From the NCBI GenBank assembly GCA_040767925.1, contig JAXGNN010000003.1, positions 458,705-522,704 of the forward strand: 64,000 nt of DNA, written 5' to 3'. Under the pieces are notes generated by a model. The model was given only the letters and a program-made list of their open reading frames with translations, had not been told where the DNA came from and did not search any database. Shown in pieces: positions 16,891 through 25,266 of this stretch; the stretch's first letter is position 1; each line of letters begins with the position of its first letter. Made by a program: the position numbers and the translations under genes. The stretch comes from Phil1 sp040767925. Its GTDB lineage: Bacteria; Bacillota; Clostridia; Christensenellales; CAG-138.

Positions 16891-17258
16891 GCGTCGATCG
16901 ATTCCGATATCATCCGTTGGCTCTTATGCAGAACGTATAGCAGCGTTGCATTGCCGAGCGTTATCACAAAAGCGACCACCAACCAAACCCAGAAACTGTT
17001 CAGGTGAATAAAAGGCAGCATGGCGTCGGTAAGACCCACCATACAGGCGTTGACGACGAAATGGCACAACCCGAGCGTAAGGATGGTTACGGGCAAACAG
17101 ATCAGCTGCGCAAGAGGGCGTATCAGCAGATTGGTCGCGAAGAGCACCAGTCCCGCGATGGCGAGCTGCCCCGCGCCGCCCGCCACCTGCGCCGGGAAAA
17201 GCGCCTGCGCCGCAGCGAGGGCGCCGAAGCATATCAGCCATTTGATAAGCAGCTTCAT
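16887..17258 (-). CDS. Phage-holin-family 4-TM membrane protein (YvlD-like)
   Basis: 123 residues with four hydrophobic segments (roughly 5-25, 30-50, 55-78 and 88-110), the size and layout of the superfamily IV holin-like proteins that include Bacillus YvlD. Despite the name, these chromosomal proteins are linked with envelope stress, not lysis. It is the last gene of a four-gene leftward operon headed by a DUF2089 protein; the arrangement recalls yvlABCD, in which a SHOCT/DUF-type protein and a YvlD homologue occur together. Confidence 0.8.
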   Translation of the reverse strand: MKLLIKWLICFGALAAAQALFPAQVAGGAGQLAIAGLVLFATNLLIRPLAQLICLPVTILTLGLCHFVVNACMVGLTDAMLPFIHLNSFWVWLVVAFVITLGNATLLYVLHKSQRMISESIDA

Positions 17259-17271
17259 AATATACCTTCTC

Positions 17272-17607
17272 TCATCGCGTAAGCAGTTTCAGCTTTACCG
17301 TTTCGCGGTTTTTCCAAACGTCGATATCCACGATATCCAGCGGACCGGTTTCAAACGCCAGCTCCATCACGCAGCCGCTCAGCGCGGCAGATGTCGCGCG
17401 CAGCGTATCGGGAAGGAACTGCCTGCCGTTTCCGATCGTGCGATAGCTAACGTTTCTGCAAAACGCCGCTGTAATACGGCATAAATCATCCAGCATATCC
17501 GTCAGATCCAGCACCACCCACATCGGCAGCAGCAGAAAAAAACGGAATTTCTGTTTCCCGCCGACGCGCATGGACATCAGGAAAAACAGCGTCGGCCTAC
17601 TCGACAT
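17272..17607 (-). CDS. Hypothetical protein, one possible membrane segment
   Basis: 111 residues, no family recognised. One hydrophobic stretch (FRFFLLLPMWVVLDL, residues 21-35) is followed by a polar region. The start codon overlaps the end of the SHOCT-like gene by 11 bases and the stop is 13 bases before the holin-like gene, so translation is probably coupled within the operon. Confidence 0.6.
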   Translation of the reverse strand: MSSRPTLFFLMSMRVGGKQKFRFFLLLPMWVVLDLTDMLDDLCRITAAFCRNVSYRTIGNGRQFLPDTLRATSAALSGCVMELAFETGPLDIVDIDVWKNRETVKLKLLTR

Positions 17608-18025
17608 ATACGCGCACCTTGGCTGTATCGGATCCCTTGTTCACATCCACGTTGACGACATCTTCTTCCTGCCCGCTTTCGATCAGCGCTTCGATGCCTT
17701 CCATGATGGACACGAGATCCACGCCGAATTGATCAAGCTCTTCTTTGGCTTCCACGGGCAGATTTTTTACGACCACCGGCCCCAGGGATTTGATGAGCGA
17801 GACCGGCACGTTGATGTTCACCCTGGCTTTTTTTTCGTCTTCCCCCGCATCCACCTGCACGCGCAGCTTTCTGTTCTTGCGTCCGCGCGCATCCTTAAAA
17901 GCGACGGTCTGCTCCGCGGCGGGTTCTTTCGCCTCGAGCGAGCGCAGCAAATCTTCCGCCTCGTCTACCGTGATCACGCCGGCTTTCAGCATTTGGAGGA
18001 TCCGGATCCTGCCGTTCTCTTCCAT
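17597..18025 (-). CDS. SHOCT-like domain protein
   Basis: 142 residues. Residues 1-35 (RIRILQMLKAGVITVDEAEDLLRSL) match the short helical SHOCT-like domain found at the N-terminus of YvlB/LiaX-type proteins. The rest is a beta-rich region with alternating hydrophobic residues (KLRVQVDAG, KARVNINVPVSLI, VNVDVNKGSDTAKVRVYVE). Probably cytoplasmic or membrane-peripheral. It follows the DUF2089 gene by four bases. A role in envelope stress is inferred from the operon only. Confidence 0.75.
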   Translation of the reverse strand: MEENGRIRILQMLKAGVITVDEAEDLLRSLEAKEPAAEQTVAFKDARGRKNRKLRVQVDAGEDEKKARVNINVPVSLIKSLGPVVVKNLPVEAKEELDQFGVDLVSIMEGIEALIESGQEEDVVNVDVNKGSDTAKVRVYVE

Positions 18026-18029
18026 TTCT

Positions 18030-18407
18030 TTATTCTCCTTTCAGTTGTTTCAGCAGTAGGGCCGCTTCCGCCGCGGTGATTTGCTTGTTTTCCAGCCGGT
18101 CCAATACGTCGCCGACGCCGGAATCCTCATGGACCGGCTTTTCGTGCGGGAACAGGACGCCGAGCAAATCCTCCAGCAGCCCTTTTACGGTAGGGTAGGA
18201 AATGCCGAGCGCTTTTTCCACTTCCCGTATATTCCCGCGGCACTTTAAAAACGTTTCCATGAACACGCGCTGCTTTTCATCCAGCGCGCAGTATTGGCAC
18301 GGGGAGAAGCTGCCGCTTAGCTCCGTTTGGCAGTTTGGGCAACTCAGCCGCGTGACGCGCAGCTCCCCCGCGCATACGGGGCATTTCGATGGGGTTTGGT
18401 AAGGCAT
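18030..18407 (-). CDS. DUF2089 protein: zinc ribbon plus HTH, likely operon regulator
   Basis: 125 residues. Two CxxC pairs near the N-terminus (CPVCAGEL, CPNCQTEL), plus a further Cys pair (CQYC), form a zinc ribbon. Residues 45-85 look like a helix-turn-helix (GNIREVEKALGISYPTVKGL), and the C-terminus repeats the SHOCT-like helix (LDRLENKQITAAEAALLLKQL). The start at 18407 follows AAAGGAGGAACG. It is the first gene of the operon, next to a perfect inverted repeat, so self-regulation is likely. Confidence 0.85.
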   Translation of the reverse strand: MPYQTPSKCPVCAGELRVTRLSCPNCQTELSGSFSPCQYCALDEKQRVFMETFLKCRGNIREVEKALGISYPTVKGLLEDLLGVLFPHEKPVHEDSGVGDVLDRLENKQITAAEAALLLKQLKGE

Positions 18408-18430
18408 GAGCGTTCCTCCTTTGCAATATT

Positions 18431-18458
18431 ATTTTATGCTAGAGATTAAATAAGTCAA
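18431..18458 (-). promoter_or_regulatory. Promoter of the DUF2089 operon
   Basis: Minus strand TTGACT (18458-18453), a 16-base spacer, TAAAAT (18436-18431), close upstream of the start at 18407. Confidence 0.65.
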
Positions 18459-18462
18459 TAAT

Positions 18463-18483
18463 AAAATTAAAGTATTTAATTTT
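18463..18483. promoter_or_regulatory. 21-bp inverted repeat next to the DUF2089 promoter
   Basis: AAAATTAAA (18463-18471), GTA, TTTAATTTT (18475-18483): perfect 9-base arms with a 3-base centre, four bases upstream of the -35. A likely operator, but any simple AT-rich palindrome could arise by chance. Confidence 0.45.
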
Positions 18484-18524
18484 AATATCAATAAATCGAA
18501 TACCTTCCAGCGATACCGGCGCCC

Positions 18525-18562
18525 ATACAAAAACGGCCTTCGGTGTTACGAAAGCCGTTTAT
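18525..18562 (-). terminator. Terminator of the arginine deiminase gene
   Basis: AAACGGCTTTCG / CGAAGGCCGTTT on the minus strand with one mismatch, followed by TTTTTG. It lies 30 bases past the stop codon. Confidence 0.75.
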
Positions 18563-18589
18563 TATTTGAAAAATTACAATTGCTATTTG

Positions 18590-19804
18590 CTAATTAACTC
18601 CGTCCCGATTGATCGCCATGCTCATGCAGCGCGGGCCGCCGCGGCCGCGGACGAGTTCCGCCGCGGGGACGGTGTTGACCTTGACGCCCGAGCGGGCGAG
18701 CAGCTCGTTGGTCACTTCGTTGCGGTCATACACGATGACGCTGCCCGGGGCGATGGTGAGCGAGTTGGAACCCATATTCCAGTGCTCGCGCGCGGCGACG
18801 ATGGGGTCTCCCCCACCCATCTCGATGAAGCGCACCGAAGGGAGGCCGAGCGCGCGAGCGAAGATGCGGTCCACCGGCTCCGTCGTGATGGAGACGCGCA
18901 CCGCGCCGGGCTTGCCGGTCAGCTCGTATACGTCGAACTGCTTATCGTAGATGCAGGGGTGCGTGAGGAACTTATCGTAATCCACCATCGTGCAGAGCAC
19001 GTCGAGGTGCATGAAGGTGCGCGATTTGGGGTTGTTAAACAGAAGGATGCGCTCAAACCCTTCGGCGAAGAGCTTGTTGGCGAGTATCTCGACCGCCGCG
19101 GTGCTGGTCCTCTCCCCGCAGCCGACGGCGAGCACCTTGTCCGAAAGGATGAGCACGTCGCCGCCCTCGATGATGTAGGGGATCGTATTGTCGTACCAGA
19201 GCGGAACGTCGCAAAAGAGCGGGTGGTAATCGTGGATATAGCGGGTGAACAGCGTCTCCCGCCGCCGGGAGCGCTTGCTCATCGAGCAGATAACCATGCC
19301 GTGCCCGATGCAGATGGAGGTATCCCGCGTGAAATAGATGTTGGGCATGGGGTCGAGCACGAAGGGATACGGATCGCGGATGCTGAGCGTCACCGAGCGC
19401 GGGGCGATCCTTTCAAGGTCGGCGGGGCGTATGCCCTTGGCGACCGCGCGGAACAGCTCCTTCGGGGCCATAGGCAGCAGGTATTCGCGCACGGCGGCGC
19501 AGGCGCCGCCCCCGTTGGCGCAGCTCTCGCGCACGAAGTCGTCGATATATCGAAGGCGCACCGCGTCGTCCGCCACGACCTCCAAGAAAAGGTCCTCGAG
19601 GTAAAGCACCTTGGCCCCGTTCTCGCTTAAAACGCGCGCGAACGCGTCGTGGTCGCGCTGCGCCGCGGGGAGATACGGCGTGTCGTCAATCAGCATCTCC
19701 GCGAAAAAATCCGGCGTCACCTGGTCGATTTCGATGCCCGGCCGGTGCAGCATCACCGCGTTCAGTTTGCCGATTTCGGAAAACTGGTTGACGAACTTTC
19801 CCAT
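18590..19804 (-). CDS. arcA: Arginine deiminase
   Basis: 404 residues, full family length. It hydrolyses arginine to citrulline and ammonia in the cytoplasm. Conserved guanidino-transferase motifs are visible: DPMPNIYFTRD near residue 155, EGGDVLIL, HLDVLCTMVD, and the nucleophile cysteine in RGRGGPRCMSM near the C-terminus. No arcB or arcC follows, so downstream ornithine transcarbamoylase and carbamate kinase must be coded elsewhere. The related carbamoyltransferase YgeW is only 3 kb away but in another operon. The start at 19804 has an AGAGGTG ribosome site. Confidence 0.96.
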   Translation of the reverse strand: MGKFVNQFSEIGKLNAVMLHRPGIEIDQVTPDFFAEMLIDDTPYLPAAQRDHDAFARVLSENGAKVLYLEDLFLEVVADDAVRLRYIDDFVRESCANGGGACAAVREYLLPMAPKELFRAVAKGIRPADLERIAPRSVTLSIRDPYPFVLDPMPNIYFTRDTSICIGHGMVICSMSKRSRRRETLFTRYIHDYHPLFCDVPLWYDNTIPYIIEGGDVLILSDKVLAVGCGERTSTAAVEILANKLFAEGFERILLFNNPKSRTFMHLDVLCTMVDYDKFLTHPCIYDKQFDVYELTGKPGAVRVSITTEPVDRIFARALGLPSVRFIEMGGGDPIVAAREHWNMGSNSLTIAPGSVIVYDRNEVTNELLARSGVKVNTVPAAELVRGRGGPRCMSMAINRDGVN

Positions 19805-19845
19805 GCTTCACCTCTCTATGAATATTATGTTGAATATGCAATATG

Positions 19846-19874
19846 AGTATACATCAATACTATGCAATAGTAAA
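19846..19874 (-). promoter_or_regulatory. Promoter of arcA with TATTGCATA repeats
   Basis: Minus strand TTTACT (19874-19869), 17 bases, TATACT (19851-19846). Two copies of TATTGCATA, 26 bases apart, lie over and just downstream of it and may bind a regulator. Confidence 0.5.
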
Positions 19875-19955
19875 GCGCGGCGTGCGATGAAATATAACGG
19901 ATGCCGGAAAAATTATATATTAACTGCTTTTCACCCGTTTCAGGCCCTGACTCAA

Positions 19956-19984
19956 TTGCTTTTGCATTTGTTTGGCTATATAAT
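19956..19984 (+). promoter_or_regulatory. Promoter of serC-serA
   Basis: TTGCTT (19956-19961), a 17-base spacer, TATAAT (19979-19984). The leader to the ATG at 20051 is about 60 bases with no T-box or riboswitch that I can recognise. Confidence 0.7.
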
Positions 19985-20050
19985 GAGGGGCGAATGGGAA
20001 GACTTTCCGCAAGGAACTTCAAAGAAAAAACATGAAACAGGAGAGCTGCT

Positions 20051-21139
20051 ATGGACTACAACAGGATCTACAATTTTTCCGCCGGACCGTCGATGCTGCC
20101 CGTCGAGGTGCTCGAGAGCGCGCGGGACAACCTCATCAATTTCGAAGGCTGCGGCATGTCCGTGATGGAGATGAGCCACCGCTCGAAGGTCTACGATAAC
20201 ATCATCCAGCAGGCGGAGGCCGGCCTGCGCAAGGTCATGGACATCCCCGACAACTACAAGGTGATCTTCATGCAGGGCGGCGCGACGCTGCAGTTCGCGT
20301 GCGTGCCCCTCAACCTGATGAACAAGAACCGCAAGGCCGACTATATCGTCACCGGCAGCTTCGCGAGCAAGGCCGCCAAGGAAGCCGGAAAATACGGCGA
20401 GGTCAACGTCGCCTGGTCGGGCAAGGACATCAACTACTCCCGCATTCCGCGGCAGGAGGAGCTGAAGCTCGATCCCGAGGCGGACTATGTGCACATCTGC
20501 TACAACAACACCATCTACGGCTCCTGCTGGGATTATATCCCCGACACGGGGAACGTGCCGCTCGTCGCCGACCTGTCGAGCTGCATCCTGAGCCGCCCCA
20601 TCGACGTTTCGAAGTTCGCCATGATCTACGCGGGCGCACAGAAGAACGTCGCCCCCGCGGGCCTCACGATCGTCATCATCCGCGAGGACCTGTTGGGCAA
20701 CGTCAACCCCGCTACCCCCACCATGTGCGATTACACCATCAACGCCAAGGACGGCTCCATGCACAACACGCCGCCCTGCTGGTGCATCTACATCTGCAAG
20801 CTCGTCATGGACTGGATTTTGAAGACCGGCGGCCTCGAGGAGCGCGAAAAGGTCAACCTCAGGAAGGCCGAGCTGCTCTACAACTGCCTCGACGAGAGCG
20901 GCTTCTACACCACCTCCATCGAAAAGGGCAGCCGCTCCATCATGAACGTGCGCTTCAACACCCCGAGCGAGGAGCTCGACGCCAAGTTCGTGAAGGAGAG
21001 CGTCGCCGCCGGCATGACCAACCTCAAGGCGCACCGCTCCACGGGCGGCCTGCGCGCCTCCATCTACAACTGCATGCCCATCGAGGGCGTCGAGCATCTC
21101 GTGGCGTTCATGAGGAAGTTCGAGGCCGAGAACAAGTAA
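20051..21139 (+). CDS. serC: Phosphoserine aminotransferase
   Basis: 362 residues. It transfers the amino group from glutamate to 3-phosphohydroxypyruvate in serine synthesis, with pyridoxal phosphate as cofactor. N-terminal FSAGPSMLPVEVL and the lysine motif YAGAQKNVAPAG (Schiff-base Lys) are typical of SerC; the substrate-binding sequences MSHRSKVYDNI and KAHRSTGGLRASIYN are also present. GGAGAG lies before the ATG. serA follows after 13 bases, so the two make a compact serine operon. Confidence 0.96.
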   Translation: MDYNRIYNFSAGPSMLPVEVLESARDNLINFEGCGMSVMEMSHRSKVYDNIIQQAEAGLRKVMDIPDNYKVIFMQGGATLQFACVPLNLMNKNRKADYIVTGSFASKAAKEAGKYGEVNVAWSGKDINYSRIPRQEELKLDPEADYVHICYNNTIYGSCWDYIPDTGNVPLVADLSSCILSRPIDVSKFAMIYAGAQKNVAPAGLTIVIIREDLLGNVNPATPTMCDYTINAKDGSMHNTPPCWCIYICKLVMDWILKTGGLEEREKVNLRKAELLYNCLDESGFYTTSIEKGSRSIMNVRFNTPSEELDAKFVKESVAAGMTNLKAHRSTGGLRASIYNCMPIEGVEHLVAFMRKFEAENK

Positions 21140-21152
21140 AGGAGAAAGAACA

Positions 21153-22055
21153 ATGAGAATACTTGCATCCGACGGTCTGGATAAGTCCGCAGTCGCGGCG
21201 CTCACCGCGAAGGGCCACGAGGTGGTCGAGCAGTTCTACGAGCCGGCGGAGCTCGCAAACAAGGTCAAGGAATTCGACGTGCTGGTCGTGCGCAGCGCCA
21301 CGAAGGTGAGAAAGCCCATCATCGACGCCGCGAAGGAAACCGGCAGGCTGAAGATGGTCATCCGCGGCGGCGTGGGCGTGGACAACATCGACGTGGAATA
21401 CGCGGAGGCCAACGGCATCCAGGTGAAGAACACCCCGCGCGCCTCGAGCAACACGGTCGCGGAACTCGCGCTCGCGCACATGTTCGGCGTCGCCCGTTTC
21501 ATCTCCGTAGCCGGCCATTCCATGCGCGAGGACAGGTGGGATAAGAACGAATACAAGGGCATCGAGCTCGCGGGGCGCACGCTCGGCATCATCGGCTGCG
21601 GCCGCATCGGGCAGATGCTCGCCGAGAAGGCGCAGGCGCTCGGCATGAAGGTCATCGCCAACGACATCTACCATTGCCCCGGCCTCGAGTGCGACACCTT
21701 CCGGTATGGCGAGCTCGACGAACTTCTGGCAAACTCCGACTTCATCTCGCTGCACACGCCCTGCCTCGACGGGAAACCCCTCATCAACGAAGAGACCATC
21801 GCCAAGATGAAGGACGGCGCGGTCATCATCAACACCAGCCGCGGCAACAACGTGGACGAGGACGCGCTGCTCGCCGCGCTCAACTCCGGCAAGCTGCGCG
21901 GCGCGGGCCTCGACGTGTTCGCCGAGGAGCCCTCCAAGAACCACGCGCTCTACTCCCACCCGCACGTTTCCTGCACGCCGCACATCGGCGCGCAGACGTC
22001 GGAGGCGCAAAAGCGCGTCGGCGGGGAGATCGTGGACATCATCTGCGCGATGTAA
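21153..22055 (+). CDS. serA: D-3-phosphoglycerate dehydrogenase, short form
   Basis: 300 residues, a D-2-hydroxyacid dehydrogenase. NAD-binding GCGRIGQMLAEKAQALG, catalytic Arg in INTSRGNNVDEDAL, Glu in FAEEPS and His in TPHIGAQTSEAQ. It stops right after the catalytic core and lacks the C-terminal ACT regulatory domain, so it would not be serine-feedback-inhibited by that route. The pairing with serC supports the 3-phosphoglycerate assignment over other 2-hydroxyacid dehydrogenases. It ends before a strong terminator. Confidence 0.92.
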   Translation: MRILASDGLDKSAVAALTAKGHEVVEQFYEPAELANKVKEFDVLVVRSATKVRKPIIDAAKETGRLKMVIRGGVGVDNIDVEYAEANGIQVKNTPRASSNTVAELALAHMFGVARFISVAGHSMREDRWDKNEYKGIELAGRTLGIIGCGRIGQMLAEKAQALGMKVIANDIYHCPGLECDTFRYGELDELLANSDFISLHTPCLDGKPLINEETIAKMKDGAVIINTSRGNNVDEDALLAALNSGKLRGAGLDVFAEEPSKNHALYSHPHVSCTPHIGAQTSEAQKRVGGEIVDIICAM

Positions 22056-22072
22056 GGTAATTTTGCTTCTTA

Positions 22073-22116
22073 AAGGCGCGCCGCGACGAAACCGTTGCGG
22101 CGCGCCTTCCGTTTTG
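22073..22116 (+). terminator. Terminator after serC-serA
   Basis: 12-base stem AAGGCGCGCCGC / GCGGCGCGCCTT with a 12-base loop, then CCGTTTT. Confidence 0.8.
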
Positions 22117-22172
22117 CTATTCTTAAATAGAGGGAAGAATAACAGGATTTTATTGTTCGGTTGGAGGATGAA

Positions 22173-22586
22173 ATGATCTCCTTTGAATTGAACCATTGTG
22201 GGAATGCAATCGCGATTTCCGATTTCCACTGCGACCTCGAGGCTGCCAAATTCGGGAACCCTTACAATACGACCTTCAACCTGGCTGTCAAATCCGAAGC
22301 CTTCAGGGGGATCGGCGCGTGCGAGTGCGACATCAAGGAGTTCGTTCGGTTTGCAAAACAGATGAACGATCTTTATGAGTTTAACCGCCATAAGGCCGAG
22401 CTCAGGGAAATCGGCTACGGCAGTTATGTTTCATTTGAGATGGATGGAACGGGCCATATCACAATCAGCGGGGAAATATTCGGCGATGCGAGGGTTCACA
22501 GCATGAAGTTTGAATTCATCGCGGATCAAACGTCCCTGAAACCTTTCGCAGACTCGCTCAAACAGGTTTATAATTATCGATCCTGA
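22173..22586 (+). CDS. Small hypothetical protein, WapI-type immunity-like
   Basis: 137 residues from the ATG at 22173, chosen because GGAGG lies 5 bases before it. The protein alternates short beta-like segments and one helix (CDIKEFVRFAKQMNDLY), ending in a GYGSYVSFEMDGTGHITISG region. The pattern resembles the WapI-type family of presumed immunity proteins for contact-dependent toxins, but I am not certain. No toxin gene is adjacent. It is the first of a run of small accessory genes on the plus strand with lower GC than the core genes. Confidence 0.55.
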   Translation: MISFELNHCGNAIAISDFHCDLEAAKFGNPYNTTFNLAVKSEAFRGIGACECDIKEFVRFAKQMNDLYEFNRHKAELREIGYGSYVSFEMDGTGHITISGEIFGDARVHSMKFEFIADQTSLKPFADSLKQVYNYRS

Positions 22587-22619
22587 CGAAGCATAACCGG
22601 TCGCGGTTTGAAGGTGATT

Positions 22620-23123
22620 ATGGATATGAAACCAAGAATCATTCTGTTGCGGGGAAACTCCGGCTGCGGGAAAACGACTGTCGCAAAAGAGCTGCAAAGA
22701 CATTTTGGCCAAGGCACTCTGCTCATTTCGCAAGACGTCGTCAGGCGGGAAATACTGTATGTAAAGGACGGGCCGGAAACAAAAGCCATCGATTTGCTCA
22801 TCGAGCTTGTCAGGTATGGAAAAGACCATTGCGCAACGACCATTTTGGAGGGTATCTTATATTCAGACTGGTATCAAAGGCTGTTTGAAACAATAAAAGA
22901 GGAATTTGGGAGCAATATCCACGCTTACTATTTTGATATTCCTTTTGAGGAAACGCTTCTTCGGCACGGAACAAAGCCCAATGCCGGAGAATTTGGCGAA
23001 ACGGAAATGAAACGCTGGTGGAGGGAGAAAGATTATCTGAAAGACATATCTGAGCGTATGATCGGCAAAGGCATGCCGGCGGACGCGATTATCAGCATGA
23101 TCATCGCGCAAGCGAGCGGCTAA
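22620..23123 (+). CDS. P-loop kinase of the AAA/zeta-toxin-like type
   Basis: About 167 residues from the ATG at 22620. Walker A is LRGNSGCGKTTVAKEL at the N-terminus. TILEGILYSDWY and RHGTKPNAGEFGETEMKRWW resemble small-molecule kinases such as the chloramphenicol phosphotransferase group. Substrate unknown. A short gap separates it from the previous gene. Confidence 0.75.
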   Translation: MDMKPRIILLRGNSGCGKTTVAKELQRHFGQGTLLISQDVVRREILYVKDGPETKAIDLLIELVRYGKDHCATTILEGILYSDWYQRLFETIKEEFGSNIHAYYFDIPFEETLLRHGTKPNAGEFGETEMKRWWREKDYLKDISERMIGKGMPADAIISMIIAQASG

Positions 23124-23205
23124 ATGTCACTTTACAATTCGTTTACGCTGCGGGTTTACCAGTAAGGGATAAGCGTTCATTCGGGCACCATGGGGGACTT
23201 GCTTT

Positions 23206-23652
23206 ATGAGAATGCCGGAGAAGTTAGAGGCGAACATGATCGCTCCATGCGGCGTAAACTGCCTTGCGTGCAGCGCATATCTGCACGTCAAAAAGCCATG
23301 TTCCGGCTGCCGGGCGCCGAACGAGGAAATCACCCGGGTCAGTTGCAGGAATTGCGTGAAAAAACGGTGTGCTTTTGAGCGGGGCTTTCTATGGTGCTTT
23401 GAATGCGGCCGTTTCCCCTGCGCGCGTATAAAAAGCCTTGACCAGCGGTATCGGGAGAACTATGATGTGTTCTTAATCCAAAACGGCTCGGATGCGAAGC
23501 GGGACATGGGCGCTTTTTTGCAGGCGCAAAAAGAGCGCTTTACCTGTAAATCCTGCGGCGGCGTCATCGACCAGCACCATAGGCGGTGCAGCGAGTGCGG
23601 CAAGACCTTCGATAGAAAAATGAGAGTAAGGGATTCTGATTGTGAGGTATGA
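23206..23652 (+). CDS. DUF3795 Cys-rich protein
   Basis: 148 residues. IAPCGVNCLACSAYL followed by CSGCRAPNE is the signature of DUF3795, a family of Cys-rich proteins presumed to bind metal. The C-terminal region adds a zinc-ribbon-like pair (CKSCGGVIDQ, CSECGKTF). The start at 23206 follows GGGGGA with an 8-base gap; a start at the internal M-I-A-P-C-G is also possible. The function is unknown. Its stop overlaps the 5' flank of the next gene. Confidence 0.8.
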   Translation: MRMPEKLEANMIAPCGVNCLACSAYLHVKKPCSGCRAPNEEITRVSCRNCVKKRCAFERGFLWCFECGRFPCARIKSLDQRYRENYDVFLIQNGSDAKRDMGAFLQAQKERFTCKSCGGVIDQHHRRCSECGKTFDRKMRVRDSDCEV

Positions 23653-23656
23653 AAGA

Positions 23657-24223
23657 ATGGCAAACGAGAAACGAGAGTTATCGATCCGACAGCGCGAGGC
23701 TCTGCTCGAGACCTTAAAAGTTCGCTTTGAGAAAAACGGAAACCGGCACCAAGGTCTTACATGGGATAGCGTACTGGCCAGGTTGGAAGCAAATCCGGAA
23801 AAGATATGGTCTCTGAACGAAATGGAAACGACCGGCGGCGAGCCGGACGTCGTGGGCTTTGACAACAGTTGGGGCGCGTATGTTTTTTATGATTGTTCAG
23901 CGGAAAGCCCCATCGGCCGCAGGAGCGTCTGTTATGATCGAGCGGGGCTTGAATCAAGAAAAGAGCATCGGCCGGAGAATAACGCGATCGATATGGCGGC
24001 CTCCATGGGGATCGAACTGCTGTCGGAGGAACAGTATCGAGGACTCCAGAAGCTGGGGAAATTCGACTTAAAAACGTCGAGTTGGGTGAAACCCCCCTCC
24101 GCGATCAGAGAACTTGGGGGAGCTCTTTTTTGCGACCGGCGCTATAACACGGTCTTCGTATACCACAACGGGGCGGAATCCTACTATGCCGCCCGAGGCT
24201 TCCGCGGCCTTATAAGGGTATAG
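23657..24223 (+). CDS. DUF4256 protein
   Basis: 188 residues from the ATG at 23657 (a GTG at 23642 is also in frame). The sequence LLETLKVRFEKNGNRHQGLTWD, the middle FDNSWGAYVFYDCSAESP, and the C-terminal GGALFCDRRYNTVFVYHNGA match DUF4256, a family of bacterial proteins without known function. No signal or membrane segment. It lies tightly behind the DUF3795 gene. Confidence 0.82.
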   Translation: MANEKRELSIRQREALLETLKVRFEKNGNRHQGLTWDSVLARLEANPEKIWSLNEMETTGGEPDVVGFDNSWGAYVFYDCSAESPIGRRSVCYDRAGLESRKEHRPENNAIDMAASMGIELLSEEQYRGLQKLGKFDLKTSSWVKPPSAIRELGGALFCDRRYNTVFVYHNGAESYYAARGFRGLIRV

Positions 24224-24285
24224 CCTTATAAACCGGATTCGACGGGCAGCTTTAAACTGCGGATGATCGACAGACCGAAAAAGGA

Positions 24286-24825
24286 ATGAATATGAAAATA
24301 AAACCGGAAAATCTGACGGAGATAAAAAGGCTTCGCATCGCCGGCATGTCCCCGGAAAACGCAAGCGGCATAGCGCGGTGGCGTTACGAGGGAATCTATT
24401 CGTTTTACGACCATAACGGCCAAGCCCCGGACTCTTATCTGGACGGGACGCATTTCGCGTGCATGGATGAATATGAAAACCTGATCGGATATTTTTGTTT
24501 CGGCGAAGACGCCCGCATCCCGACGGTTGAACAAAACGTATACGAGGACGGCTTCATGGACGTTGGGCTGGGTCTGAAGCCCGAACTGTGCGGGAAAGGC
24601 CTCGGGAGCTCTTTTTTAAAGCTCGGCCTGGACTATGCCCGGGAGCATTTGGGCTGCAAGAGGTTTCGCCTGTCGGTGGCCGCTTTTAACGAAAGGGCCG
24701 TTAAGGTATATAGGAAAGCGGGCTTTTCGATAGACCGGGAAGTCACAAACTCGTACTTCAAGAACAAATTCTACGTTATGACTCTGGTCGAATCGGAGCC
24801 GCACAAGAATTGGACGGGAGAATGA
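24286..24825 (+). CDS. GNAT-family N-acetyltransferase
   Basis: 179 residues. The acetyl-CoA-binding motif A is LKPELCGKGLGSSFLKLGLDY (residues ~97-117, Q/RxxGxG/A type), followed by the usual motif B, RLSVAAFNERAVKVYRKAGF. The substrate cannot be deduced. The ATG at 24286 or at 24292 could be used; AAGGA lies directly before. The gene ends one base before the next start, so the two are probably co-translated. Confidence 0.88.
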   Translation: MNMKIKPENLTEIKRLRIAGMSPENASGIARWRYEGIYSFYDHNGQAPDSYLDGTHFACMDEYENLIGYFCFGEDARIPTVEQNVYEDGFMDVGLGLKPELCGKGLGSSFLKLGLDYAREHLGCKRFRLSVAAFNERAVKVYRKAGFSIDREVTNSYFKNKFYVMTLVESEPHKNWTGE

Positions 24826-24826
24826 T

Positions 24827-25255
24827 ATGGCGGAGAACTATTACAAGCCGTGCAGGGAGCTTGACGAGTGCAACGAACTGATTGAGAAATACTTCCTCTG
24901 CGGGCAATATGAAAAGTGCTTCGAAGGCCATTTGAAACTGGCCGAGAGGGGCTATCCGCTGGCCGAATGTCAGGCCGGATACTTTTATTACGAGGGCCTT
25001 GGCGTCGGGAAAGACTTGGAAAAGTCGTTCTATTGGACACGGCGCGCCGCGGAGCACGGCGACAGGGACGCGCAGAACAATCTTGCGGAGCTGTTTTATA
25101 CGCAAGGAGCCGTTGTGGAAAAGGACATGGAGAAGGCTGAGGAATGGTATCAAAGGGCCGCGAGGAACGGGCACCCGGAAGCCCTGGAGAAGTGCAGGGC
25201 GCGCGGATTTGAAGCGGGCATAGAAGACGGAAAGAATCGCGGAAAGGATCGTTGA
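24827..25255 (+). CDS. Sel1-repeat protein
   Basis: 142 residues with about three Sel1-type helical repeats (AECQAGYFYYEGLGVGKDLEKS, then AQNNLAELFYTQGAVVEKDMEKA, split here as a description; each unit has the A-x-x-x-L-x-x-x-Y pattern). Such repeats serve protein binding. No signal peptide, so a cytoplasmic adaptor is likely. The next gene starts 11 bases downstream. Confidence 0.8.
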   Translation: MAENYYKPCRELDECNELIEKYFLCGQYEKCFEGHLKLAERGYPLAECQAGYFYYEGLGVGKDLEKSFYWTRRAAEHGDRDAQNNLAELFYTQGAVVEKDMEKAEEWYQRAARNGHPEALEKCRARGFEAGIEDGKNRGKDR

Positions 25256-25266
25256 GGCGGGCAGAG

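Noticed and set aside
16887..17258. Phage lysis cassette suggested by the holin-like gene
   Set aside because: No endolysin or other phage genes are nearby; the gene sits in a chromosomal DUF2089/SHOCT-like operon.
19985..20050. Riboswitch or T-box leader before serC
   Set aside because: The leader is only about 60 bases and shows no T-box sequence or terminator.
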